DNA of 64,000 bases from JAHFUI01 sp039931615 (lineage in GTDB: Bacteria; Acidobacteriota; Vicinamibacteria; Vicinamibacterales; CAVVIG01). Positions 6,638 through 14,248 of the stretch are shown here, one piece after another. The stretch spans positions 1 to 64,000 of the forward strand of contig JBDTRR010000013.1 in NCBI GenBank assembly GCA_039931615.1, in the 5' to 3' direction. A program made the translations under genes and the position numbers. Each line of letters opens with the position of its first letter. The stretch's first letter is position 1. The notes below the pieces were generated by a model, which saw nothing but the letters and a program-made list of their open reading frames with translations, did no database searches and was not told where the DNA came from.

Positions 6638-9323
6638 CGTCGTCAGCAACTTCCTGCGCCAGGAGGTCCTCGGGGCGCAAACCGAGGCGATCGTATACGA
6701 ATGATCGTCCACCGAACATGAAACGTGTGACGCCGTCGATGCTGGTTACCCTCTCGGCGAATTCGAGGTCGGATGACACGGAGCGGACCCACCAGGCGGG
6801 TAACACGAGATCCTCGACTGCGTGACCGAACGGACCGGCCACTGTTGGCACGAAGTGCACTCGACGATCGCCCTCTCCCAGTCGCGTCACAATGTGCTGA
6901 TCAGCCGCATCTGGAAAACTCGTTTCCGCGTAAGCCCGCGTCCAATCGATCAAGTTCAACTCTGCTTGCCGCGTCTGACCGCGCGCGAGCCCGATCATCT
7001 CGACGGCATGTGCGTACCAGCGCGGACCGCCTTCTCGGACGATCGCCTCGAGAACGCTCGAGTGAAGCCCATGTTCGACGAGGTGACGATTCATCGCGGG
7101 GATGCGACACTCGGTGTGCTTTTCGACGAGACGCCAAGTCGCTTCGAGTATCCGCAGGTCTGGGTACACGTTGCCGAGCCCATGGTGACTGCTCGCACGG
7201 CCACTGTCAGCGAGCAACACGCCGAGGTCCCTATGGGCTGGGACAAGGACAACGGCGCGCGCTGTCCCGAAGCCCTCGGGCCGCGTGGGGAAATGCCTAT
7301 GCAGGCGGCCGATGCGTTGCAGAAGGACGTCGATCGGACAAAGGTCAGTGAAAAGAATGTCGGCGTCGAGGTCCAGCGACTGCTGCACGGTCTGCGTCGC
7401 GACCACCACGCATCCACCCGGGGGTCGGTGCTTTCCAATACGTTGATCCAGCATGTGATCGAGGGCTTCTCGGTCGAGGCGGGCAAAGCGGGAGTGGTGA
7501 GGCGCAGCTAGGCCAGCACAGGCGAAGAGAACATCCCGCCGGCCACTTGCCTCCGCCTCGCGCTCGATCGCTTGTTGCGTTGTCAGGCAGTCCCTGACGG
7601 TGTTCTTGATGACGAGCGTCTTCGCTCCCTGCAGAGCCGCCGCAAATGCCATTCTTGCCACGGCTGCCGGGTCCTCGAGCCACGGTCTGGCCACCAACTC
7701 GACGACTCGGCCGGATCCATCTGAACGAACAAGGACCGCCTGATCGTGTTCAGCGCGGTGAGTAATGAGCGGGTACGGCGTCGTTTCTGCCGCTTCGAGC
7801 TCCTGAGGTATTGCGCGTTTCTCAGGGTGCAGTAAGCTGGCTCGCGCTTCGCTTCCCAAGGTCGCCGACAGCAAAAGTGCGTGGCCGCCAGCGGTCATGT
7901 GTCGGGCGAGGACGGACTCGAGAATGCGGGTCATGTACGCATCAGAAGCGTGGACTTCGTCGACCACGAGCAGGTGGCGAAGAAGGGCAGTAGCCCGGAG
8001 GTGGGCGTGCGTCACCATCAAGGACGAGAGGAGCACTTGGTCGACCGTGCCGACAGCGATGCAGCCGACGAGATAGCGCTTAGCACTCTCGGCCGCCCAG
8101 GCGCGATAACGAAAGCGATCGCGATCACTGTCAGGCCACAGTACCTCGAAGGCTGGGAGCTTTTCACCAACGACGTCATCGACACGAAGGTAACCGGGTA
8201 CCGCCAGAATCACAGCGGGCGGGTGCTCGAAGGCCCGTCGAACGGCGGCCAGCACACGGCCATGCATCTGCGTAGCGGCCGAACGTGTCGGCAGCGCGAA
8301 ATACATGCCGTCGACGAGACCCGCCTCAAACAGCGACACGAAGCGCGCGAGTGCCGCCTCGGTTTTGCCGCTGCCAGTTTCAGCTTCGAGAACGGTTATG
8401 GAACCTTGCTCGTCGTGCGGCAACGTGAGCATGGCATCCTGTGCTGCTCGCGGGCGGTAGTCGGCGGGGGCGATACGCTCGAACGTGCCACGACCTGATG
8501 CATCCATTCGTGCCGTGAGGGCGAAATTCAGCGCCATGGCCTCCACGGCTTTGCGGGCCTTTGGGCGCGCAACGATCATGCGGTCGTCGTCGCCCTCCTC
8601 AGTGAACTCGAAGAATCTCGTGTCCGAGCCGATCCAGTCCGCCAGCATCACGAGGCCCGCGAACGCATGGGAGAACGCCGAGCTGTCCGGGAGTGGTGAG
8701 GCGCTCATCTCAAAGGCCTTCGGAAACCAGACTCGGCAGCGCGCCAGCAGATCCTCCGCGCCAGCGCGTGGATCCAGATTCGCTCGAGGGGTCCACCAAC
8801 TGGACTGCCAGGCGCTGTCGGCCACCATGTCGGCGTCGTATGGCCGGCCATGATGACAAATGGCGGCCACGAACAACCCTGTGACCGCATCGCCAAACTG
8901 GGGCAGTTCTCGATCGAGGCAAGAAAGTACCGGCTTGAATAGAGCGCCGATCGCCACACTTACGTGTCCGGCCGTCGTGCCCATCAGTGCCGGGCGGCCC
9001 TTGGCCTGAAAACCGATATTCAGCTTTCCGATGTCGTGCAATGCCGCCAGGACGCACAGGCGAGCGCACGTGACGTCGGAGAGATCTTCGCCGGCCATGC
9101 GTGCCAGGCGCCTCCGCCAAACCGGGAGGCAAAGCAATGCCTCTGCTACCGAGGCGACGTCAGCACAATGGTCTGCAAGCGGGTGCCATGCAGCGACACC
9201 GGTGCCGCCGTCCTGGCGGCTCAACTTTCCCCAGAAATTAGTCGGTTCACCCTGCACGTTTGCGTTCCACGTTGTAGCCGCGGCGCCATTGTGGCACACC
9301 GAACGCACATCGAGTGTTCTCAT
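6627..9323 (-). CDS. cas3: CRISPR-associated nuclease-helicase Cas3 (type I-E)
   Basis: Cas3 is the HD nuclease and superfamily 2 helicase that degrades target DNA. With the start at 9323 (898 aa), the HD domain has HPLADH (47-52), LHDIGK with H96-D97 and AICHHGRP around 155-162. The helicase has Walker A ETGSGKTEAA (K320), DEVH at 455-458, the SAT motif LLLSATLG and motif VI QRIGRLHRHF. The start is uncertain: the ATG at 9323 is the first plausible one, but a GTG about 25 codons later, just before FWGKLSR where homologs usually begin, is an alternative. It is the first gene of the cas operon, with only about 70 bp to the divergent ORF at 9393. Confidence 0.95.
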   Translation of the reverse strand: MRTLDVRSVCHNGAAATTWNANVQGEPTNFWGKLSRQDGGTGVAAWHPLADHCADVASVAEALLCLPVWRRRLARMAGEDLSDVTCARLCVLAALHDIGKLNIGFQAKGRPALMGTTAGHVSVAIGALFKPVLSCLDRELPQFGDAVTGLFVAAICHHGRPYDADMVADSAWQSSWWTPRANLDPRAGAEDLLARCRVWFPKAFEMSASPLPDSSAFSHAFAGLVMLADWIGSDTRFFEFTEEGDDDRMIVARPKARKAVEAMALNFALTARMDASGRGTFERIAPADYRPRAAQDAMLTLPHDEQGSITVLEAETGSGKTEAALARFVSLFEAGLVDGMYFALPTRSAATQMHGRVLAAVRRAFEHPPAVILAVPGYLRVDDVVGEKLPAFEVLWPDSDRDRFRYRAWAAESAKRYLVGCIAVGTVDQVLLSSLMVTHAHLRATALLRHLLVVDEVHASDAYMTRILESVLARHMTAGGHALLLSATLGSEARASLLHPEKRAIPQELEAAETTPYPLITHRAEHDQAVLVRSDGSGRVVELVARPWLEDPAAVARMAFAAALQGAKTLVIKNTVRDCLTTQQAIEREAEASGRRDVLFACAGLAAPHHSRFARLDREALDHMLDQRIGKHRPPGGCVVVATQTVQQSLDLDADILFTDLCPIDVLLQRIGRLHRHFPTRPEGFGTARAVVLVPAHRDLGVLLADSGRASSHHGLGNVYPDLRILEATWRLVEKHTECRIPAMNRHLVEHGLHSSVLEAIVREGGPRWYAHAVEMIGLARGQTRQAELNLIDWTRAYAETSFPDAADQHIVTRLGEGDRRVHFVPTVAGPFGHAVEDLVLPAWWVRSVSSDLEFAERVTSIDGVTRFMFGGRSFVYDRLGLRPEDLLAQEVADDDGP

Positions 9324-9392
9324 GCACAGGGGACCGAAACCTCGTCGGTGCCGTGACAGTCGCGCGGTCGCCGTCCTCCCTGCGATATCCTC

Positions 9393-9749
9393 ATGGGAAT
9401 GACGGCAATCGCGGTGCGGTGTCAAATGCAAGACGGATCGGTCAGCGATACGGAGTTGCCCTCCTTCGCGGATCCCGTCCAATGGACCGCGCGTGACGTC
9501 CGCGAGATCGCATGGGCCATCCAGCGCGCGCTGCAGGCAGGCGTGGTGTCCGCGCTGAGACTGGTCGAGGTGTCGGCGATGGAGGTCTGGCGGATCGAGG
9601 TCGTCGCTAATACGGGTATGGCCACGACCCGTGGCCTCCCCCGATCGAGCGCCGCGGTGGTGTGGTTGCAGGCGGCGAAGGGCGGCTCATCAAACCTCAC
9701 GCTCCTGAGCCTTTTGGTGCGATGGGCTGGGCGGCTGTGTTCGCGTTAG
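9393..9749 (+). CDS. Small hypothetical protein divergent from cas3
   Basis: An ATG-initiated frame of 118 aa with the local codon style over roughly the first 85 codons; I recognise no family. The N-terminal half looks like a mixed alpha/beta domain (TAIAVRCQMQDG, then WTARDVREIAWAIQRALQAG, then VWRIEVV). The last 30 or so residues look less protein-like and the gene may be frameshifted or truncated near 9680. It shares a ~70-bp intergenic region with cas3. Whether it is CRISPR-related is unknown; its position at the border with the decayed region suggests it may simply be a passenger. Confidence 0.4.
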   Translation: MGMTAIAVRCQMQDGSVSDTELPSFADPVQWTARDVREIAWAIQRALQAGVVSALRLVEVSAMEVWRIEVVANTGMATTRGLPRSSAAVVWLQAAKGGSSNLTLLSLLVRWAGRLCSR

Positions 9750-10130
9750 ATGAGTTGATAGGGTTGACCGGCGCGCTCGGGCGCGAGACGCCGGCCGAGG
9801 TCGTATCGGCGTCCCGGCTTGTTGGAGTCCGCGCCCTCCCGAGGACGACCCAACCTCCCCTCCGGCGTGGCTGAATTGTCGAGGCCAGCTTCATCGCTGG
9901 CCAGCGCGCAGGCGAGAATCCGCTCGTACTGCGCGTAGAGCTGCGGCGGCTGCTGCGCCAGGGTATCGACGACGATTTTCAGCGTCTGCATCGCCTCGCT
10001 GGTGCTGCCGACCTCCCACAGTAGCTCGGACTTGGTGAGGAGCGCGACCTGGCGGAGCAGAGGGTCGCCGGCGTCGCTGGCGAGCTGGATGAGAGAGTCC
10101 GCACTCGCCAGCGCGTCCTATGGGCGGCCG
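9746..10130 (-). pseudogene. Remnant of a TPR-like helical protein
   Basis: On the minus strand this stretch reads ALASADSLIQLASDAGD, LLTKSELLWEVGSTSEAM and TLKIVVDTLAQQPPQLYA in one frame, a helical-repeat pattern like that of TPR proteins. A TAG lies directly upstream of the readable part, there is no start, and the sequence after SDEAGLDNSATPEG loses all protein character. It may belong to the same or a related gene as the TPR fragment at 10365-11123, from which it is separated by a foreign 5' gene remnant. Confidence 0.5.
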
Positions 10131-10194
10131 TTCTTGCAGAGTGATGCAGGACGTCTGCGACGCAAGCAGAACGCCCTGCGGGCAGGGTTGAAGG

Positions 10195-10233
10195 CTATGT
10201 GTCCCAAACAATTGAGAGAATCCAAAACCACAT
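10195..10233 (-). pseudogene. 5' remnant of an unknown gene (12 codons) with strong ribosome binding site
   Basis: An AAAGGAGG Shine-Dalgarno (10242-10249) stands eight bases before an ATG at 10233, followed by MWFWILSIVWDT and a TAG. So strong a ribosome site with a palindromic operator upstream (10272-10285) is out of proportion to a 12-residue product. The hydrophobic start resembles a signal peptide beginning, so this is probably the left-over head of an exported-protein gene whose body was lost. A real leader peptide is possible but less likely. Confidence 0.45.
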
Positions 10234-10271
10234 GATCGGTGCCTCCTTTCTCTCCGGCGTTTACAGTCGAT

Positions 10272-10285
10272 TTGAAACGTTTCAA
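10272..10285. promoter_or_regulatory. Perfect palindrome TTGAAACGTTTCAA, LacI-family-type operator
   Basis: The 14-bp sequence TTGAAACGTTTCAA is a perfect inverted repeat with the central CG and the TGAAACGTTTCA core typical of LacI-family regulator sites. It lies about 40 bp upstream of the strong ribosome site of the gene remnant at 10233. The operator call is from motif similarity; no LacI-family gene is in the window. Confidence 0.5.
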
Positions 10286-10364
10286 TGAAAACTTGGCCGC
10301 ACTATCGATTCCATCGGTCGAGACTTGTGTTCACATAATGGGACGTGCAATCGCGCGCTGAAGG

Positions 10365-11123
10365 TCATGCCACGTCGCCTTGGAGGTTGCGGCGGGGACA
10401 TTCAGCCGGCCCGTCGAGGCAGCGGATCCTACGACTCGTGGCTCGGCCCGATTGTTCAGACAGCTGCAGGGCGCGTCTCGCATGCACCAGTCCGCGGTCG
10501 CAATCGGCGCGCATGATGGCGAGCGCGGTGCTGGTGATTTCGGCGTTGGTCTCGAGCCAGATATTCGGATCCTGCGCCAGGAGTTGGACGCCGAGCCGGG
10601 TGTGCCATTCGCCGCTCTGGCTGAGACCGCGCTTCGCCTCCATCTCGCCGAGAAAGATGTGCATGGCGGCGGTCAGTTGCGGGACGCCGAGCTGACGGAC
10701 GCTGGCGCGGATGTCCGGCAGGATTGCCGCCGCGGCGTCGGGACCGGACCGCTCCGCCAGCACCAGCATCAGCCGCAGCTGCGACCAGCAGGCGCGCTCG
10801 GGGTCCCGGCCCTGCAGCGCCAGCTCCGCCGACCGCCGCAGCCGCGCCACCGCCGAGTCGAGGTCGCCGTCCTCGCGATCGAGCCGCGCCATCACGAACT
10901 CGCAGGCGCTCCGCTGCGGCAGCGAGATCGTCTTCGACCGCAGCAGCGTCTGCGCCAGCGCCCGCGCCTGCCCGTAGCGGCCGACCTGCTCCAGCAGATC
11001 GGCCCGCAGCACGTCGGCCGCGTGGCGATCCTCGCGCCCCGGCCCGCCCTCGTCGCAGATCTTCAACGCCTCGGCGAACCGGCCGGCCTTCTTCAGTCCC
11101 TCCGCCTGTGCGAGTGCGTCCAT
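10365..11123 (-). pseudogene. N-terminal fragment of a TPR-repeat protein, broken at its 3' end
   Basis: The frame opens at ATG 11123 with MDALAQAEGLKKAGRFAEAL and continues through regular TPR-like helix pairs (RADLLEQVGRYGQARALAQ, AVARLRRSAELALQGRDPERA, HTRLGVQLLAQDPNIWLETN) to about residue 228. After ARRALQLSEQSGRA the pattern collapses (TSRRIRCLDGPAECPRR) and stops, as expected after a frameshift or deletion. Proteins starting this way are often longer regulators with TPR arrays, so at least the C-terminal half is missing. What the intact protein did cannot be said. Confidence 0.6.
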
Positions 11124-11319
11124 CGGCCTCCGACTCAGCAGTAGCGAACCACAGCATTCTGCTCACAGCGCCGGGGCGCTGGGAAGCGGAAACATCCACC
11201 GCGGAAAAGTTTCGTGCAAGAGCGGCGAGGTCGAGGAGTGGCGGGATGCCCGGCCCGTTCCGGGGCCGCGGCGCCGCTCGGGGGTTGCACCCTTCAATTG
11301 AACATCGCAGGCCTGAAGG

Positions 11320-11736
11320 CCTGCACTACGACTGATCTCCCGTCACGGTCCGGCTGAAGCCGGACCCCACGTACCGAGTGTCGCAGCGCGACCTGCCGCC
11401 TTCGCGCATTTTCGTGTGCGAGCGCTTCGCGGACCGCCGTAGCCCTGGCGGACGCTGGTCAGTTCTGCCCGGCGATCGAGTCTTTCACATGCCGTGAACG
11501 CCTGCACTACGACTGATCTCCCGTCACGTTCCGGCCGAAGCCGGACCCCACGGAGGAGTGTCGCAGCGAAGACCTGCCGCCTTCGCGCGCTTCGTGTGAG
11601 AGCTCCTCAGCGGACCGACGCAGCCTGGCGGACGCTGGTCAGGTCTCCCCGGCGATCGAGTCTTTCACATGCCGTGAAGGCCTGAGCTACGACTGATCTC
11701 CCGTCACGGTCCGGGTGAAGCCGGACCGGACGTACG
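11320..11736. repeat. About 180-bp tandem repeat, two full copies and a partial third
   Basis: The phrase CTACGACTGATCTCCCGTC recurs near 11326, 11507 and 11687, giving periods of 181 and 180 bp. The whole unit is repeated, including a GGTCCGGCTGAAGCCGGACC-type palindrome with its CCCACG tail, a TGCCGCCTTCGCGC segment, GGCGGACGCTGGTCAG and GGCGATCGAGTCTTTCACAT. Copies differ at several positions. No coding sense was found. Because the unit contains the dispersed palindrome, the block may have grown by recombination between neighbouring palindromes. The rest of 11124-11768 holds nothing else recognisable. Confidence 0.85.
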
Positions 11737-11768
11737 GGCGAAAGGCGCCGCCGAGACCGATCGACAGC

Positions 11769-12326
11769 TCAGAACAGGCGGAACGATGCCAGCATCTCCG
11801 CCGAGTTCGCGCCGAGCGGCGTCACCGCGTAGACGCGGCCGCCCCGGGCGTAGTAGTAGAACTCGTTCGGCGCCAGCTGCTGCGGCTGCTGCACCTTCAG
11901 CCCTTCCGAGGCGCCGGCCAGCGTGATCGACGTCATCACCGCCCCCGCCGGCAGGCGATTCGCCGTCCGCAGCCACTCCCGCAGCGGCGGCGTCTGACCG
12001 GCGAGGATGAAGACCTCCACCATGAAGCGCGCCGGCTCGAGGTCGACGAACTGGCTGGTCAACAGCGCCTTGTCCTGGAAGCGGACCCGCGCCGCCGCGC
12101 CCGAGGGCGGCGCCGTGGTTTCCGGCACGATGCCGTACTCCTCAGGATAGGCAACGCCAAAGCCGTACTCGGCGTTGGTATAGGCCTGCCAGTTGACGGG
12201 TGCCGCCGGCGCGGGAGAAGTCGGGCTCTCGGACCCGTCTGACGAAGCGGCGGCGCAGGCCATCGTCGCCACCGCCGCCAGCACGGCCGCCAACCGGCCG
12301 ATTCGTCGTCTCCAGCGGCCCGCCAT
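11769..12326 (-). CDS. Putative lipoprotein of unknown function
   Basis: The 185-aa protein begins MAGRWRRRIGRLAAVLAAV, a basic then hydrophobic signal sequence ending at TMAC, a near-lipobox, so it is probably exported and may be lipidated. After a short serine/proline linker comes a domain of about 130 residues starting YTNAEYGFGVAYPEEYGIVP, a pattern seen in many small exported 'PsbP-like' or unknown domains, and ending EMLASFRLF. The ATG at 12326 was chosen over the longer open frame because the extra residues are merely the translated 15-bp tandem repeats. I do not recognise a specific family. Confidence 0.65.
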   Translation of the reverse strand: MAGRWRRRIGRLAAVLAAVATMACAAASSDGSESPTSPAPAAPVNWQAYTNAEYGFGVAYPEEYGIVPETTAPPSGAAARVRFQDKALLTSQFVDLEPARFMVEVFILAGQTPPLREWLRTANRLPAGAVMTSITLAGASEGLKVQQPQQLAPNEFYYYARGGRVYAVTPLGANSAEMLASFRLF

Positions 12327-12380
12327 CCAGGCAGGATACCTCGTTCGAGCCGCCAACGCGGCGGCCGTGCCGCCGCCGCA

Positions 12381-12440
12381 CTGCGCGCGCTCACACTGCG
12401 CGCGCTCACACTGCCCGCGCTCACGCTGCCCGCGCTTACA
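12381..12440. repeat. 15-bp tandem repeat, four copies
   Basis: Four consecutive copies of CTGCGCGCGCTCACA (two identical copies, then two with small changes) at 12381-12440, with a decayed fifth copy after them. They lie 55 to 115 bp upstream of the lipoprotein start at 12326 and so could affect its expression, but may be a neutral minisatellite. The rest of 12327-12614 holds nothing I recognise. Confidence 0.9.
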
Positions 12441-12614
12441 CTGATTGTCTACACGCTGATTCCGGGGAGCCGCGATGTCGTCTCTCATGCACTCCACCTC
12501 ACAAGGGAAGACGCCGCCGGACAACCGGAAGCCGGGTCCCGGTCGGGAAGGGACATACGCCCTTGCCAGCCAGGAAGCCCGGCATCCTCCGGCGCGCCGC
12601 CCTCGACAATGCTG

Positions 12615-13739
12615 TCAGCAGTTTCCGACCCGGTGACCGCAGGCGGTGGTCCACATCGAGGTCCACTGCGCATCGAGGATCGACGCGCCCTGATAGAGCG
12701 GATCGGTCGCCACCGGCCCGTACGAGGTGATGCCGATGATCCGGTTCGTCCCGGTGTCGCTGCCGCCGCACCCCTCGTCGCACGTCGACTGCAGGCCGAA
12801 ATTCATGATCCAGGGGCCGCCGCTCGACCCGCCGCGCATGTTGGATCCATAGGTGACGGTGTTGTTGGCGGCGTTGCCGTGCGCCTGCGCGGTCACCTGA
12901 TGCATCTGGTTGCACGAGTCGAGATTGCACGGATACCCCATCAGGTGGGCGTGGTTGCCGCTCAGGCTGAGCGTCCGCCAGCCGAGCCAGCCGAGCAGCC
13001 CGCCGATCGTCGTGTTGTTCTTGTCGCCCAGCTCGATCATCGCGTAATCGCCGGCGTTCGGGACGCCGCCGCCGCCCGAGAACCACGCCGGCGTGGTGAT
13101 GGCGTAGGCCCAGTTGTAGGAACCCCACGGCCCGGCGCCGTCGCGCAGCGCCGGCACGAAGGCGAAATTGCTGTACCAGGTGCCGGTGCCGCTCGCCACG
13201 CAGTGGCCGGCGGTGGCGATCAGCCGGTAGGAGATGATCGACGCCGAGCAGACGTAGTTGCCGGCCCCGGGAATGGTGAAGAACAGCTTGCCGATGACGC
13301 GGTGCGGATAGGCCTGGTCGGTGGTGGTCGTCGCCGGCACCAGCCGCGAGCTGCTGAAGCGCGCGCCCGACGTGCCGTACAACTGCGGGCTGACGGTGTC
13401 CCGCAACAGCTGGAGCTGCGACCGCGCCTCCGCCGGATCGTAGAGCTGCGCCGCCGCGGTCGGCACCTTGCCGGCCGGCGCCCAGGCATCGTGCGTCACC
13501 GGCGCCCCGCTGGCGTCGGGCAGGTTGAGGAGCGGGCTGGCGACCGGAATTTTTTCCGCCACCGGCTGCGCCGCCGCCATCCGCTCCGCGGTCCAGTAGC
13601 CGGCCGCCCCGGCCCGGTTCTGGAGCACTTCGACGGCAGCGCCGCTCCGCCCCAGCTGCGCGCTGACGCTCGAGGTCGTCACCCACATCGCCGCCGCCGC
13701 TGCCGCCCCGATGCCAATCGCCAATTTGAACAGTCTCAT
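12615..13739 (-). CDS. Secreted trypsin-like serine endopeptidase (S1 family)
   Basis: A 374-aa precursor: signal peptide about 1-27 (cleavage near SVSA-QL), a pro-region to about residue 145, then a chymotrypsin-fold domain. The catalytic triad is visible: H179 in IATAGHC, D231 in NAGDYAMIEL, and S306 in GGSSGGPW. The cysteines (C164/C180, C271/C276 and others near the C-terminus) suggest disulfides in an exported enzyme. The layout resembles extracellular glutamyl/V8-type endopeptidases, but specificity cannot be read from sequence. ATG 13739 gives the clean signal peptide. Together with the subtilisin-like protease nearby it suggests protein scavenging. Confidence 0.9.
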   Translation of the reverse strand: MRLFKLAIGIGAAAAAAMWVTTSSVSAQLGRSGAAVEVLQNRAGAAGYWTAERMAAAQPVAEKIPVASPLLNLPDASGAPVTHDAWAPAGKVPTAAAQLYDPAEARSQLQLLRDTVSPQLYGTSGARFSSSRLVPATTTTDQAYPHRVIGKLFFTIPGAGNYVCSASIISYRLIATAGHCVASGTGTWYSNFAFVPALRDGAGPWGSYNWAYAITTPAWFSGGGGVPNAGDYAMIELGDKNNTTIGGLLGWLGWRTLSLSGNHAHLMGYPCNLDSCNQMHQVTAQAHGNAANNTVTYGSNMRGGSSGGPWIMNFGLQSTCDEGCGGSDTGTNRIIGITSYGPVATDPLYQGASILDAQWTSMWTTACGHRVGNC

Positions 13740-13841
13740 GCTGCACCTCGGATGAAAACACACGTTGCCCTGGCAGGCTCCCGCCGTCGATCACGGAGGC
13801 CGTGACGCGGCGCCTCGCCTCCTGCGGCGGCGGCGCACTAT

Positions 13842-13949
13842 CAGTCAACCGTCGATTGGCAGTCGGTCGTCGACGGGCAGTCGGTCGTCGATGGGCAGTC
13901 GAACGTCGATGGGCAGTCGAACGTCGATGGCCGTCGAACTGTCGATTGG
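13842..13949. repeat. 18-bp tandem repeat, about six copies
   Basis: The unit CAGTCGGTCGTCGATGGG and close variants repeat six times (13842-13949); the middle four copies differ only at three or four bases and the two outer ones are more diverged. The array begins about 100 bp upstream of the trypsin-like protease start, on its promoter side. Unit length without spacers rules out a CRISPR. Confidence 0.9.
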
Positions 13950-14166
13950 TCCTGGTGAGGTGCGTTGCCTGTAACAACGAGGGATCAGCGGAAGGTAAAC
14001 AGCTGACGTATCACGGTCCGGACATGACGGACAGCCGCACGCGTCGTGGCGGGGACATCACGACAAACTGCGGCCACGAAAACACGGACGCCACGAAAAC
14101 ACGAAAACGCGACGGTACGAAGACGATTTTTCGTACGTGACTCCTCGGACCGGAGGACCTGGCATG

Positions 14167-14193
14167 GTCCGGCTAAAGCCGGACCTCACGTAC
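14167..14193. repeat. Dispersed palindrome (GTCCGGC family)
   Basis: GTCCGGCTAAAGCCGGAC followed by CTCACGTAC. It stands in the otherwise empty stretch 13950-14248, which also holds a low-complexity ACGAAAACACG-type run (about 14072-14125). It is just past the 3' end of the subtilisin-like protease gene. Confidence 0.85.
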
Positions 14194-14248
14194 AAGAAAA
14201 TTCTGGACCCACTTACGAAAGATGAGCGGGACACCACGCACGAGAACT

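Noticed and set aside
1..9482. CRISPR-Cas locus as a novel subtype
   Set aside because: Gene order and all signatures are standard type I-E; only the adjacent exonuclease and leader layout are unusual.
9697..10211. Small minus-strand frames as intact genes
   Set aside because: Helical-repeat character is only partial, starts lie inside helices, and stops interrupt the readable frame; called remnants.
12381..12440. 15-bp repeats as the N-terminus of the lipoprotein
   Set aside because: The frame is open through them, but the product (ERAQCERAQC) precedes a proper signal peptide start at 12326.
13842..13949. 18-bp repeats as a CRISPR array
   Set aside because: Units abut directly with no spacers, and no cas genes lie beside them.
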